Below, one piece after another: positions 42,790 through 51,663 of a stretch of DNA of 64,000 nucleotides. The first letter of the stretch is position 1. Each line of letters begins with the position of its first letter. This DNA is from SXNM01 sp964586155. Its GTDB lineage: Bacteria; Myxococcota_A; UBA9042. A program made the position numbers and the translations under genes. The notes beneath the pieces were generated by a model that saw only the letters and a list, made by a program, of their open reading frames with translations, ran no database searches and was not told the origin of the DNA. Where the stretch lies: positions 1 through 64,000 of the forward strand of contig CAZPHC010000015.1 in assembly GCA_964586155.1 (NCBI GenBank). Direction: 5' to 3'.

Positions 42790-44751
42790 ATGACCCGCCA
42801 AGCGAGCAGCCGCAGCCAAGAAGGCCGGTACCCCGCGCTCGTCGCCATCCTCAACCGCCGTCGCGAGGTCTTTGGCCTCTGCGATCGTGAGCTCGCCGAG
42901 CGCACGGCCAGCCGCTTCGGCGCGAGCAAGAACGTCAGCCAGATCCACCGCATCCTGCACGGGGACTCCGGCACGCGGCAGCGCTACGCCGAGCAGCTGG
43001 CCAGCGTCGTCGACGTCGGTCGCCACGTCGTGCGTCTGCTGATCGAATTCGAGGACGACCTGCTGCCGCTGGCCGTGCCGGCCGAGGCGCCGACCCGCGA
43101 GGCCGTGGCCGAGGTGCGCGCCGCGTACGAGCGCGACGAGGACATGTACGCGCTGCAGGGCGCCGTCCGCCTGTACGAGCAGAGCATGGGCCGGACCGAC
43201 GTCGTCAGCCTGCGCGTGCGCGCCGACATGAGCCTGCTGATCGGCAAGCTCGTGCGTTCGCACGGCAAGTACCCGGGCTTCATCGACGACGCGCTGCGCT
43301 TTGTCGACGACGCCGTGGACCTGTTCATCGAGCTCGACGAGATGGACAACGCCGGCGACGCGGCGCAGGGCATCGACGCGGCGCAGGTCTCGGCCGAGAT
43401 CGAGCGCGCCACGATCTACCGTCGTCGCGGCCATCTCGACACCGCGCTGCGCACGCTCGAAGACTGCCGGGCCCGCTTTGGCCACGTCCTGGCCCAGGAC
43501 GCCCGCCTCGACGGCAAGTGCTGGCACGGTTTTGGCGACCTCTACGAGCAGAAGGCCCTGATCGCGGGCGATTCGCCGCGCGCCGAACGCGACTCGGCCC
43601 GGGCCCGCGCGGCCTACAACGCGGCGCTCGCGGCGTATGGCCACGTCGAAGGCGACCCGTGCCGCGTCGACCGCCACGCGGTGCTCACCGACATGGCGAT
43701 CCTCGACGTGCGCGCAGGCGCCTACGAGGACGCCATCGCCCGCCTCGACGCGATCGCCGCCGAGGGCGACCTGGCGCCGACGATCGTCGCGCGTTCGGAC
43801 AACCGCCGCGCATGGGCCGCCCTGCGCATGGGCGACGAGGTCGGCGCGCAGCGCCTGGCCAAGCGCGCGGCGGCCTCTGCGCAGGCGTCGGGCGATGCGC
43901 TGTTGATGGCGATGGCCGAGGCCCTGCGCGAGGCGGTCTACGCCCAGCTCGGCATGCGGCAGAAGGCCGACGTCCAGCACGAGGCGTTGCTCGAGTGGGT
44001 GTTCCGCGACGGCGTGCGTCACGCCGAGGTCCTGGCGCCGATCGTGGCCAAGGTGCGCTCCGAGCGCGAGGGCACGACCAGCGGCACGCTGCCAGCGTGG
44101 GCCCAGCGCCTGAGCTGGCTGCTGCGTGCCTCGTGGCTGCAGGCGCTGTTGGCGTTCGTCGCGATCGGCGCGCTCGGCGGCTGTGAGGCGGCCCTCGGCG
44201 AGGACTTCGTCGACGTGGCGCCTGTGGGCGCGGCGGCGTCGGAGATCCACAGCGCCTCGGATCCGAAGATCGAAGGGACCGTGGCCAGCGCGGCGGCGCC
44301 GCTCGACCGCTGGCTCGAGTCGAAGGCGTCCGATCCGAAGCTGGTCGCCGCGAGCGACCCGAAGAGCGACCCGAAGAGCGACCCGAAGAGCGACCCGAAG
44401 CTCGCCGGCAGCGACCCCAAGGTCGCAGGCAGCGACCCAAAGGTCGCAGGCAGCGACCCAAAGGTCGCAGGCAGCGACCCCAAGGTCGCAGGCAGCGACC
44501 CCAAGGTCGCAGGCAGCGACCCCAAGGTCGCAGGCAGCGACCCCAAGACCAGCTCTTGCGAGGGCTCGTCGCCCGACTTGAGCGACCCGAAGGCCCCGGC
44601 CAAGAGCGATCCGAAAGCCCCCGCCGCCAGCGATCCCAAGGCCCCCGCCAAGAGCGATCCCAAGGCACCCGCCAAGAGCGATCCCAAGGCACCGGCCAAG
44701 AGCGACCCGAAGCATCCGGGCGAGCCGGACGAGCTCGATACGTGCGCCTAG
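42790..44751 (+). CDS. HTH-TPR protein with membrane segment and SDPK-repeat tail
   Basis: A 653-aa protein with four parts. Residues 12-80 look like an XRE/Cro-type helix-turn-helix (CDRELAERTASRFGASKNVSQIHRILHG). Residues 100-430 are helical TPR-like repeats. One hydrophobic segment lies at about 443-462 and ends in a lipobox-like ALGGC. The remaining 190 residues are a disordered tail with about 19 SDPK motifs, some as LAGSDPK/VAGSDPK and others as SDPKAPAK units. If membrane-spanning, the N-terminal half is cytoplasmic and the tail periplasmic. It could read an envelope signal and act on DNA. The next gene overlaps its end. Confidence 0.65.
   Translation: MTRQASSRSQEGRYPALVAILNRRREVFGLCDRELAERTASRFGASKNVSQIHRILHGDSGTRQRYAEQLASVVDVGRHVVRLLIEFEDDLLPLAVPAEAPTREAVAEVRAAYERDEDMYALQGAVRLYEQSMGRTDVVSLRVRADMSLLIGKLVRSHGKYPGFIDDALRFVDDAVDLFIELDEMDNAGDAAQGIDAAQVSAEIERATIYRRRGHLDTALRTLEDCRARFGHVLAQDARLDGKCWHGFGDLYEQKALIAGDSPRAERDSARARAAYNAALAAYGHVEGDPCRVDRHAVLTDMAILDVRAGAYEDAIARLDAIAAEGDLAPTIVARSDNRRAWAALRMGDEVGAQRLAKRAAASAQASGDALLMAMAEALREAVYAQLGMRQKADVQHEALLEWVFRDGVRHAEVLAPIVAKVRSEREGTTSGTLPAWAQRLSWLLRASWLQALLAFVAIGALGGCEAALGEDFVDVAPVGAAASEIHSASDPKIEGTVASAAAPLDRWLESKASDPKLVAASDPKSDPKSDPKSDPKLAGSDPKVAGSDPKVAGSDPKVAGSDPKVAGSDPKVAGSDPKVAGSDPKTSSCEGSSPDLSDPKAPAKSDPKAPAASDPKAPAKSDPKAPAKSDPKAPAKSDPKHPGEPDELDTCA
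44401..44547 (+). repeat. 21-bp tandem repeat encoding (L/V)AGSDPK
   Basis: Seven in-frame 21-base units, one LAGSDPK and six VAGSDPK, with a few synonymous changes. They follow three plain SDPK units and precede looser SDPKAPAK units. Near-identity between units indicates recent expansion. Confidence 0.9.
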
Positions 44752-45266
44752 CCGCGGTGGGTCGCGCCGACGTCGCCATCATCCCCTGTAGCAAGGAGAA
44801 AGCCTGGGACGCCGACGCCGTCCCGGGGCCGGCCGTCGGGCCGCAGCCGGCGCGCCTCGCCTATCGCAGCCCGCTCTTCGCCGCGGCGCTGGCCTGGGCG
44901 CGGGACGCTGGCGAACGGGTCGTGATCTTCTCGGCCCTGCACGGCCTGGTCGACCAGGATGCCCCGATCCCCGGCCCGTACGACGTGACCTTCTCGCGCC
45001 CCGACGACCCCGTGGTCGCGCCCGACGTGGTGCGAGCCCAAGCGCGCGCCCTGGGACTGCTCGACGGTGCGACGCTGCGCTGCGCCCTGCCCGACGACTA
45101 CGCGGCCCGGCTGGCTGCGGCCCTGGCGATCCCGGACCACGCGCTCGACAACATGTTGCGCGGTGTGCCACTGACGGACCTGGCGACCATGACCGAGCGC
45201 TGCCTCGCGGTCCGCGCTGGCGGCGAATCCGAGCGATTTGCTGGCCCCCCGCTGGCGTTGGGCTAG
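44742..45266 (+). CDS. DUF6884-like protein
   Basis: A 174-aa soluble protein. The start is uncertain: GTG 44742 overlaps the previous gene by 10 bases, and GTG 44757 follows its stop. Conserved features are VAIIPCSKEKAWDA, AYRSPLFAAALAWARD, IFSALHGLV and GPYDVTF. These match a family I know as DUF6884, whose C-S-K and S-A-L-H-G motifs recall tRNA-guanine transglycosylase-related proteins. Function unknown. A DNA or RNA base-modification link is only a suggestion. Confidence 0.65.
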   Translation: MRLAAVGRADVAIIPCSKEKAWDADAVPGPAVGPQPARLAYRSPLFAAALAWARDAGERVVIFSALHGLVDQDAPIPGPYDVTFSRPDDPVVAPDVVRAQARALGLLDGATLRCALPDDYAARLAAALAIPDHALDNMLRGVPLTDLATMTERCLAVRAGGESERFAGPPLALG

Positions 45267-45302
45267 CGTCGCCCTGCGCCTTTTGCGCACGGGGGCTTGG
45301 CC

Positions 45303-46793
45303 ATGGGCAACGACAACGAGGAGCAGCGGCGGCGCGCGGCAGAGCGGTCTCGGCTCGAGCACGCCGAGACCGTCGGCGACGACGGCACGGTCGACGGAAT
45401 GGCGACGATCTCCGAGTCCAGGACGGTCTCGGACGCGACGCTGGACGGGGCGGCGACCGTGGTCGACGACGGCCCACCCGCGCCCCAGCGACGGCGCGCG
45501 ACGCCGCTGCCGATCGACGACGACGAGGACGACGAGGCGGCCCCTGCCGCGCCGCGCCATGCCTTCAGCCCGGGCTGGTTCGCGACGCTGCTCGCGGCCC
45601 TGGCGCTGCTCGTCGGTGCCAGCTTCGCCGGACGCTCGACGGCCGACTTCGCCACCCACCTCGACGGCCAGGTCCACGCGCTGAGCTGCTCGGTGCTGCC
45701 AGGAGGCGAGGCCCAGATCGGCGCGTCGGGCTGCAAGGCGGCGATGATGTCGCCCTACAGCTCGATCTGGCGCGACCGGGTCTGGGGCGGCGTGCCGGTC
45801 GCGCTGCCCGGATTTGCGGTCTTCTGCCTGCTGGCGGCGCTCGCGCTCTACCTCGTCTGGCTGCCCGGCCGCAGCCGCCGCGAGTCCGGTTGGCTGCTGC
45901 TGGCGACGACGCTGCCGCTCGGCACCTCGGGCGTGTTCGCCTGGATCTCGGCCAACGAGGTCGGCAGCTTCTGCACGCTCTGCGTCGGCATCTACGTCAG
46001 CTCGGGCGTCGCGTGGTTGATGGCGCTCGTCGCGACGATCCAAGCCGATCGCGGCCAGGGCCCGTTGCCGTGGGCCCGCTGGCTGCTCTGGACCGTCGAG
46101 GGCGTCGTCGCGGTGGGATTGGTCGTGCAAGCCTGGATGGCCTGGGCGCCGACCGATCGGCCGAGCCTCAAGGGCTGCGGCAGCCTGGTGCAGACCAAGG
46201 ACGAGGCCGGCATCCTGGTGCCGCTGCCACGCGCGGCCGACGCGACGCCGTCGCTGATGGTCATCGACCCGCTCTGCCCCGCCTGCCGCGCGTTCGAGCG
46301 CCGGCTCGGCGAGTCGGGGCTGGAGTCGAAGCTCGCGCGCGACCTGCTGCTCTTCCCGCTCGACAGCAGCTGCAACTGGATGGTCAAGTCCTCGCTGCAC
46401 CCGGGCGCGTGTGCGCTGTCCGAGGCGATCTTGTGCGCGCCGGCGTCGGCCGAGCAGATCTTGGACTGGGCGTTCGCCGAGCAGGAGCGGCTGCTGGCGC
46501 TCGGCAAGTCCGACGAAGTCGCGCTGCGGGCCGAGGTCAAGACGAAGTTCCCGGCCCTGGCGAGCTGTCTCGGCAGCGCCGAGGTCAAGGCCAAGCTCAA
46601 CAAGAGCCTGCGCTTCGCCGTCGCCAACGCGCTGGCGGTGAGCACGCCGCAGCTCTTTGTCCGCGAGACGCGGCTCTGTGACGAGGACACGGACCTGGGG
46701 TTGGAGTTCGCGCTGGGCCGGCTGCTGTCGGCCGAGACGCCGGGCACGCCGGGCACGCCGCCGGCTGCGGCGGTCGGTGGGGGTGCACAATGA
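45303..46793 (+). CDS. VKOR-family disulfide protein fused to a thioredoxin-like domain
   Basis: A 496-aa inner-membrane protein. An acidic cytoplasmic N-terminus (to about 90) precedes five membrane segments. The first periplasmic loop has two Cys (SCSVLP and SGCKA). The quinone-linked C-x-x-C is CTLC at about 223-226. The C-terminal thioredoxin-like domain carries CPAC at 325-328 in IDPLCPACRAFE, with further Cys pairs. VKOR proteins pass electrons from newly made disulfides to quinone, replacing DsbB, and the fused domain acts like DsbA. The next gene overlaps by 4 bases. Confidence 0.85.
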   Translation: MGNDNEEQRRRAAERSRLEHAETVGDDGTVDGMATISESRTVSDATLDGAATVVDDGPPAPQRRRATPLPIDDDEDDEAAPAAPRHAFSPGWFATLLAALALLVGASFAGRSTADFATHLDGQVHALSCSVLPGGEAQIGASGCKAAMMSPYSSIWRDRVWGGVPVALPGFAVFCLLAALALYLVWLPGRSRRESGWLLLATTLPLGTSGVFAWISANEVGSFCTLCVGIYVSSGVAWLMALVATIQADRGQGPLPWARWLLWTVEGVVAVGLVVQAWMAWAPTDRPSLKGCGSLVQTKDEAGILVPLPRAADATPSLMVIDPLCPACRAFERRLGESGLESKLARDLLLFPLDSSCNWMVKSSLHPGACALSEAILCAPASAEQILDWAFAEQERLLALGKSDEVALRAEVKTKFPALASCLGSAEVKAKLNKSLRFAVANALAVSTPQLFVRETRLCDEDTDLGLEFALGRLLSAETPGTPGTPPAAAVGGGAQ

Positions 46794-47473
46794 ACGCGGT
46801 GCTGCATTTCGTCTTCGTCTCGCTCGGGCTCTGCGTCCCGCTGCTGATGGTCCAGGGCTGGCTCGCCAGCGCGGCAGCCGATCTGGCCGCCACCCGGCCC
46901 CAGGCCACGACCACCGCCGTCGCCGCCGTCGCCGAGGAGGGCTACTGCACCGCCGGCCTCAAGCAGACGGTGCGCCGCGTCGCCGGCGCCTGTGGCCTGA
47001 TCCAGCAAGAAGGGCGCGGCTGCCAGCCAGCGGACGCGGCCAAGGTCGTGTCGCTCTCGGGCGAGGACTTCAACATGATGTTCCTGCCGCTCGAGAAACG
47101 CGTGCACATCATCGAGTACGATCCGAACAGCATCGAGCTCGACGACGCGGCCAAGGACGCCATCGGCAAAGCCTGGGCCAACCGCGGCGGCGCGAGCTTC
47201 TTCTTCGTCGTCGCCCGCGCCAGCCCCGACGGCAAGGCCGAGGTGAACCAGGCGCTGAGCGAGGGTCGGGCCAAGGCGGTGCTCGATCACCTCAAGGCCA
47301 CCTTCGCCGACCCGGACATCGAGAAGCAGGTCGGCCTGCTCTGGCTCGGCGAGGAGTTCGCCCAGCTGACGGACTCGTTCTGCTCGTGGAACCGTAGCCG
47401 CACCGGCGGCCCGTGCGACGCCAAGACCATCAACCGTTCGGCCTTCATCGCCTGGATCGACTGCGCGATCTGA
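46790..47473 (+). CDS. OmpA-like Cys-containing periplasmic protein
   Basis: A 227-aa protein with a signal/anchor at residues 5-30. Residues about 105-200 fit an OmpA/MotB-type peptidoglycan-binding domain: HIIEYDPNSIELDDAAKDAI, then a V-A-R-A-S-x-DG strand and NQALSEGRAKAVLDHL. Several Cys (YCTAG, ACGLI, GCQP, FCSW, PCDA, DCAI) suggest disulfides, and it overlaps the VKOR gene, its likely oxidant. Not a barrel. Confidence 0.7.
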   Translation: MNAVLHFVFVSLGLCVPLLMVQGWLASAAADLAATRPQATTTAVAAVAEEGYCTAGLKQTVRRVAGACGLIQQEGRGCQPADAAKVVSLSGEDFNMMFLPLEKRVHIIEYDPNSIELDDAAKDAIGKAWANRGGASFFFVVARASPDGKAEVNQALSEGRAKAVLDHLKATFADPDIEKQVGLLWLGEEFAQLTDSFCSWNRSRTGGPCDAKTINRSAFIAWIDCAI

Positions 47474-47505
47474 GCGCGTTCCCGGCCTCGACGCAGCAGG
47501 AGGCC

Positions 47506-48186
47506 ATGATGGCCCGACCCCGTCCCTTGCCCCGCACCGCGACCTGGGCCCTGCTCTGCCTGGCGCTGCTCGTCGTGGCCGTCGCGTGTGGCAAGGCTGC
47601 GTCGGACGCAGCGCCGCCGCCGCCACCGCCGCCCTCGACACGCGCCGACCGCGTCGAGGCGACCGCCGCGCCGACCGCCGGCGCGAACCCGGGCGTCGAG
47701 ATCGATCCGCAGCTGCTCGCGGGCTTCTGCGACAAACACTGGCCGGGCAGCGGCGCCGGCGTGCTGCCGTTCGGCGCCGGGCCCCTGGCGACGGCGCAGC
47801 CGGGCGCACGCGTCGGCAAGGGCGGCTGGCGTTGGATCAACTTCTGGGCCACCTGGTGCAAGCCCTGCCTCGAGGAGATGCCGATGCTGGCGCGCTGGCG
47901 GGACGCGCTGGTCAAGGAGGAGCTCGACTTCACGCTCGAGCTCTGGTCGGTGGACGAGGACGCCAGCGCGCTGCAGGCGTGGATGGCCAAGGGCAGCCCG
48001 GCGCCGGTCTGGCAGGTGCAGAGCGCCGAGGCGCTGGGCGATTGGCTGGCCGCCGTCGGCGCCGATCGCGACGCCGTGCTGCCGATCCACGTGCTGGTCG
48101 ACCCCAAGGGCCAGCTGCGCTGCGTGCGCCTGGGCTCGGTGCGGCCCGCCGATTGGGGCACGGTGCGCAAGCTGGTCGGCCGGTAG
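47506..48186 (+). CDS. TlpA-like thioredoxin lipoprotein
   Basis: A 226-aa lipoprotein (ALLCLALLVVAVAC signal; lipid Cys about residue 28). A Pro/Ala spacer precedes a TlpA/ResA-type thioredoxin: WINFWATWCKPCLEEMPML with CKPC at 118-121, LWSVDEDASALQAWM, and the cis-Pro strand AVLPIHVLVDPKG. Such proteins reduce or exchange periplasmic disulfides. With the VKOR fusion upstream it makes both an oxidising and a reducing member. GCAGGAGG precedes ATG 47506. Confidence 0.88.
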   Translation: MMARPRPLPRTATWALLCLALLVVAVACGKAASDAAPPPPPPPSTRADRVEATAAPTAGANPGVEIDPQLLAGFCDKHWPGSGAGVLPFGAGPLATAQPGARVGKGGWRWINFWATWCKPCLEEMPMLARWRDALVKEELDFTLELWSVDEDASALQAWMAKGSPAPVWQVQSAEALGDWLAAVGADRDAVLPIHVLVDPKGQLRCVRLGSVRPADWGTVRKLVGR

Positions 48187-48291
48187 CGCGGCGGGCGGTG
48201 CCGCGGCGGACGGTGCCGAGGGCGCTGAGATCGTGCTAGCTTGTGGCGCGCGCCGCCGCAGCCGCCGACGCGCGCACGACAGGAGGATGAC

Positions 48292-49140
48292 GTGAAGCGA
48301 GCCTTTGCTCCCGTGGCCGCCGTAGCGACAGCGCGTGGCGCGCGCGCCGCCGTGGCGGTGCTGACGATGGCGGCGACGCTGGCCACCGCGCACAGCGCCA
48401 GCGCCCAGGCACCCGCGCCGACGCCGCCCGCCGCCGCCAAGGCCGCCCCGGACGCCACGGCCGAGGCCAAGCGCCTGTCGCGCAAGCTCGACGAGATGTA
48501 CCGGGCCAAGAGCTCGCGCGGGCGCATGTCGATGCACGTCACGACGCCCAACTACGAGCGCAAGCTCGAGATGGAGATGCTCTCGCGCGGCATGGACGAC
48601 ACGCTGGTCGTCATCGTCGCGCCGCAGAAAGAGCGCGGCACCGCGACGCTCAAGCGCGGCACCGAGATGTGGAACTACCTGCCGAAGGTGGCCAAGACCA
48701 TCCGCGTGCCGCCGTCGATGATGATGGGCAGCTGGATGGGCTCGGACGTCACCAACGACGACCTGGTGCGCGCGAGCTCGTGGGAGCGCGACTACACCGT
48801 CACCTTCGTCGACGGCGGCGCCAACGAGCGCTGCCTGGCCTACCTGCCGCGGCCCGATGCGGCGGTGACGTGGAAGCGCGTCGTCGCCTGCTTCGACAAG
48901 GCGAGCGAGCTGCCGATCCGCGTCGAGTACTACGACGAGAAGGACCGCAAGGCCCGCAGCATGCTCTACGGCGACGTGCGCACGCTCGGCGGCCGCACGC
49001 TGCCGACGCGCTGGACCATCGAGCCGCACCTGGCCGAGCGCAAGGGCAACAAGACCGTGATGCAGGTGCTCGAGATGGAATGGGACGTCAGCGTCAGCGA
49101 CGCCGACTTCTCGCAGGCCGCGCTGCGCCGCAGCCGCTAG
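48292..49140 (+). CDS. LolA-like outer-membrane lipoprotein-sorting protein
   Basis: A 282-aa periplasmic protein read from GTG 48292 after AGGAGG. Signal peptide near residues 22-40. The rest has the LolA/LolB-type half-barrel pattern: RMSMHVTTPNYERKLEMEM, TATLKRGTEMWNYLPKVAKTIRVP, SWMGSDVTNDDL, and RTLPTRWTIEPHL. This subgroup is often beside FtsX-type permeases and an ATPase, as here. It would carry a lipid or lipoprotein from the ABC exporter to the outer membrane. Confidence 0.85.
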   Translation: MKRAFAPVAAVATARGARAAVAVLTMAATLATAHSASAQAPAPTPPAAAKAAPDATAEAKRLSRKLDEMYRAKSSRGRMSMHVTTPNYERKLEMEMLSRGMDDTLVVIVAPQKERGTATLKRGTEMWNYLPKVAKTIRVPPSMMMGSWMGSDVTNDDLVRASSWERDYTVTFVDGGANERCLAYLPRPDAAVTWKRVVACFDKASELPIRVEYYDEKDRKARSMLYGDVRTLGGRTLPTRWTIEPHLAERKGNKTVMQVLEMEWDVSVSDADFSQAALRRSR

Positions 49141-49153
49141 GCGGAGACCGCCG

Positions 49154-50386
49154 ATGTTGGGATCGAGCCTGCGCCTGGGCCTCCGCAGCCTGGGACGGCG
49201 CAAGGGGCGGACGGCGTTGACCGTCGGCATGCTCGTCGTCTCGACCTGGATGGTCGTCTTTGGCGCCGGCCTGAACGAAGGCAGCTACGCCGACATGATC
49301 CGCATGGCGACCGGCACCTTCACCGGTCAGGCCCAGATCCAGGCCCCCGGCTACGAGGCGTCGCCGTCGCTGTTCGAGACCATCGCCGATCCGGCGCCGA
49401 CCCTGGCGCGGCTGCGGGCGACGCCGGGTGTGGTCGGCGCGGCGCCGCGCATCGAGACGGGCGCGCTGCTGTCCAAGGGCAACCGCACCAGCGGCGCGCT
49501 GGTCGTCGGCGTCGACGCGGCCGCCGAGGCGCAGACCTCGACCGTCGCGGGCATGGTGCGAACGGGGACGCTGCTCGGGCCGACGCGCGGCGCCGAGGCC
49601 CTGCCGATGGTCGTGGGTTCGGGGCTGGCGCGGCGGCTGCGAGCCGAGATCGGCGACGAGATCACGCTGCTCGGCCAGGCCGCAGACGGCTCGATGGCAG
49701 CGGAGCTCTACGAGCTGGTCGGCATCCTCGAGTCCGGCCAGAGCGAGCTCGACGGCAACCTGGCGCTGCTGCGGGTGCAAGACGCCGCGACGCTGCTCGA
49801 GCTCGGCACGCGGGTCCATCGCATCGCCGTGCGCTTGGAGACGGCGTCGCAGGCCGACGCCTTCGTCGCCGGCTTTGCGCCGGAGCCGGGGACCGTCGTG
49901 CTGCATTGGCGGACGCTGCTGCCGAGCCTCGAGCCGTCGATCCAGACCGACCGCGCCGGCACGGTGGTCTTCCTGGTCGTGCTGCTGGTGGTCGCGGCGC
50001 TCGGCATCGCCAACGCGATGTTGATGACGGTGATGGAGCGGCGGCGCGAGATCGGCGTGCTGCTGGCCCTGGGCACGACACCGGGGCGGATCTTGGCCAC
50101 GATCGTCTGGGAGTCGACGGTGCAGTCCTTGCTCGGCGTGCTCCTGGGCGTCGCGCTCGGCCTGGTCTGCATCTGGTGGTTCCACGATACGGGCATCCGC
50201 TTCACCGAGAACCCGATCGAGTTCGGCGGCGCGACCTTCGACGTCGTGCGGCCGATCGTGACCTGGCGCACCTGGGGCTACCCGCTGATCATCCTGGCGG
50301 TCGGCTCGGTGTCGGGGCTGTGGCCGGCGTGGCGCGCGGCGCGGATGACGCCGCTCGAGGCCATGCGCGCCGAAGGACGGGGCTGA
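49154..50386 (+). CDS. ABC transporter permease, FtsX-like (type A)
   Basis: A 410-aa FtsX-superfamily permease. N-terminal helix after LRSLGRRKGRTALT; periplasmic domain with LLGQAADGSMAAELYELVGIL; three C-terminal helices with RREIGVLLALGTTPGRIL. The QAADGSMA motif links it to the type A permease at 20005-21219. It begins 13 bases after the LolA-like gene and is followed 2 bases later by the type B permease. Confidence 0.88.
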   Translation: MLGSSLRLGLRSLGRRKGRTALTVGMLVVSTWMVVFGAGLNEGSYADMIRMATGTFTGQAQIQAPGYEASPSLFETIADPAPTLARLRATPGVVGAAPRIETGALLSKGNRTSGALVVGVDAAAEAQTSTVAGMVRTGTLLGPTRGAEALPMVVGSGLARRLRAEIGDEITLLGQAADGSMAAELYELVGILESGQSELDGNLALLRVQDAATLLELGTRVHRIAVRLETASQADAFVAGFAPEPGTVVLHWRTLLPSLEPSIQTDRAGTVVFLVVLLVVAALGIANAMLMTVMERRREIGVLLALGTTPGRILATIVWESTVQSLLGVLLGVALGLVCIWWFHDTGIRFTENPIEFGGATFDVVRPIVTWRTWGYPLIILAVGSVSGLWPAWRAARMTPLEAMRAEGRG

Positions 50387-50388
50387 GC

Positions 50389-51624
50389 ATGGAGACGCTG
50401 CAGCTCGCGTGGCGCAACCTCTGGCGCAACCCGCGTCGCACGGCCCTGACGGCCGCGGCGCTCGGCCTCGGCGCGCTGAGCATGGTCGCGACGACCGACT
50501 ACATGGCCGGCATCTTCGTCCGCCTGGTCGAGACCACCGCCAACGGCCGCACCGGCCACGCCCAGCTGCACGCCCCGGGCTGGCGCTCGACCCGCGAAGA
50601 GGAGCGCGTGATCTCGGCCCCCTCGGCCCTGCTGGCCAAGGCCGAGGCGCTGCCGGCGGTGCAGGCCGTGGCGCCGCGGATCTGGGGCTCGGCGCTGCTG
50701 GCCATCGGCGACCGTAGCCGCGGCGTGCAGCTGCTCGGCGTCGATCCGGGCCGCGAGGCCGCCGTCGGGCGCTGGACCGAGCGGCCGACGCAGGGGCGCT
50801 TCCTCGACCCGGCCGCGGTCGGCGCGACATCCGGCGAGGTCGTGCTCGGCGCGCCGCTGGCCAAGCGCCTGGAGATCGAGCTCGGCAGCCGGGTGGTCGT
50901 CACCGCCGCCGACGTGACCACGGGCGAGGCGCGCGGCGAGCTGCTGACGGTGGTCGGCCTGCTGCGCACCGGCGACATGGCGCTCGACGAGGGCGCCGTG
51001 ATCGTGCTGCTGCCGGTGGCGCAGCGGCTGCTCGGCGTACCGGACGCGCTGCACGAGGTCGCGCTGCGCCTGCGTGGCGTCGATACGGACGACGCGAGCG
51101 CGATCGAGCCCGTGATCGCGCCCTTGGCGACGGCCGAGGTCGAGGCCGTGCCCTGGCATGTGGTGCAGCCGATGGTCGCCGAGATGATGCGGATGCAGGG
51201 CGCCTGGATGGTCATCTTCTTGGGCATGATCTTCTTTGTCATCGCGTTCGTCATCATCGGCACGATGTCGATGGCGCTGCTCGAGCGGACGTGGGAGTTC
51301 GGCCTGCTGCGGGCGCTCGGCACGCCGCCGGGGCGGATCGCGGCGATGATCCTGGCCGAGGCCGGCTGGCTCGGCCTGGTCGGGGCGCTGCCGGGCGCGC
51401 TGGCCGGCAACGTGCTGTCGCGGATCTTGGAGCACGTCGGCATCCACCTGGGCGAGGACGTCACGGTGATCGTGTCGTTCCACGAGCCGATCCGCCCGGT
51501 GCCGAACCTGCCCGGCGCGCTGGCCATCGGCGCGGTCTTCGCCCTGCTGACGGTGCTGGTCTCGGCCGTCGCCGCCTGGCGCGCGACGCGGATCGAGCCG
51601 GGCATCGCGTTGCGCCAACGCTGA
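50389..51624 (+). CDS. ABC transporter permease, FtsX-like (type B)
   Basis: A 411-aa permease beginning LQLAWRNLWRNPRRTALTAAAL. The periplasmic section has GRTGHAQLHAP, matching the type B permease at 21264-22511. C-terminal helices contain TWEFGLLRALGTPPGRIAAMI. It completes the two-permease pair. The periplasmic domain is Met-rich before the second helix (MMRMQGAWMVIF), which I note without interpretation. Confidence 0.88.
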   Translation: METLQLAWRNLWRNPRRTALTAAALGLGALSMVATTDYMAGIFVRLVETTANGRTGHAQLHAPGWRSTREEERVISAPSALLAKAEALPAVQAVAPRIWGSALLAIGDRSRGVQLLGVDPGREAAVGRWTERPTQGRFLDPAAVGATSGEVVLGAPLAKRLEIELGSRVVVTAADVTTGEARGELLTVVGLLRTGDMALDEGAVIVLLPVAQRLLGVPDALHEVALRLRGVDTDDASAIEPVIAPLATAEVEAVPWHVVQPMVAEMMRMQGAWMVIFLGMIFFVIAFVIIGTMSMALLERTWEFGLLRALGTPPGRIAAMILAEAGWLGLVGALPGALAGNVLSRILEHVGIHLGEDVTVIVSFHEPIRPVPNLPGALAIGAVFALLTVLVSAVAAWRATRIEPGIALRQR

Positions 51625-51663
51625 GGTCGAGCGGGCCGCGCCGCTGGCGCGCTGGAGCGTGAG

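Noticed and set aside
44401..44547. CRISPR array or integration repeat
   Set aside because: 21-base units are contiguous, in frame and encode a protein tail.
46790..47473. Outer-membrane barrel OmpA
   Set aside because: Only the peptidoglycan-binding type domain is present; no barrel strands and too short.
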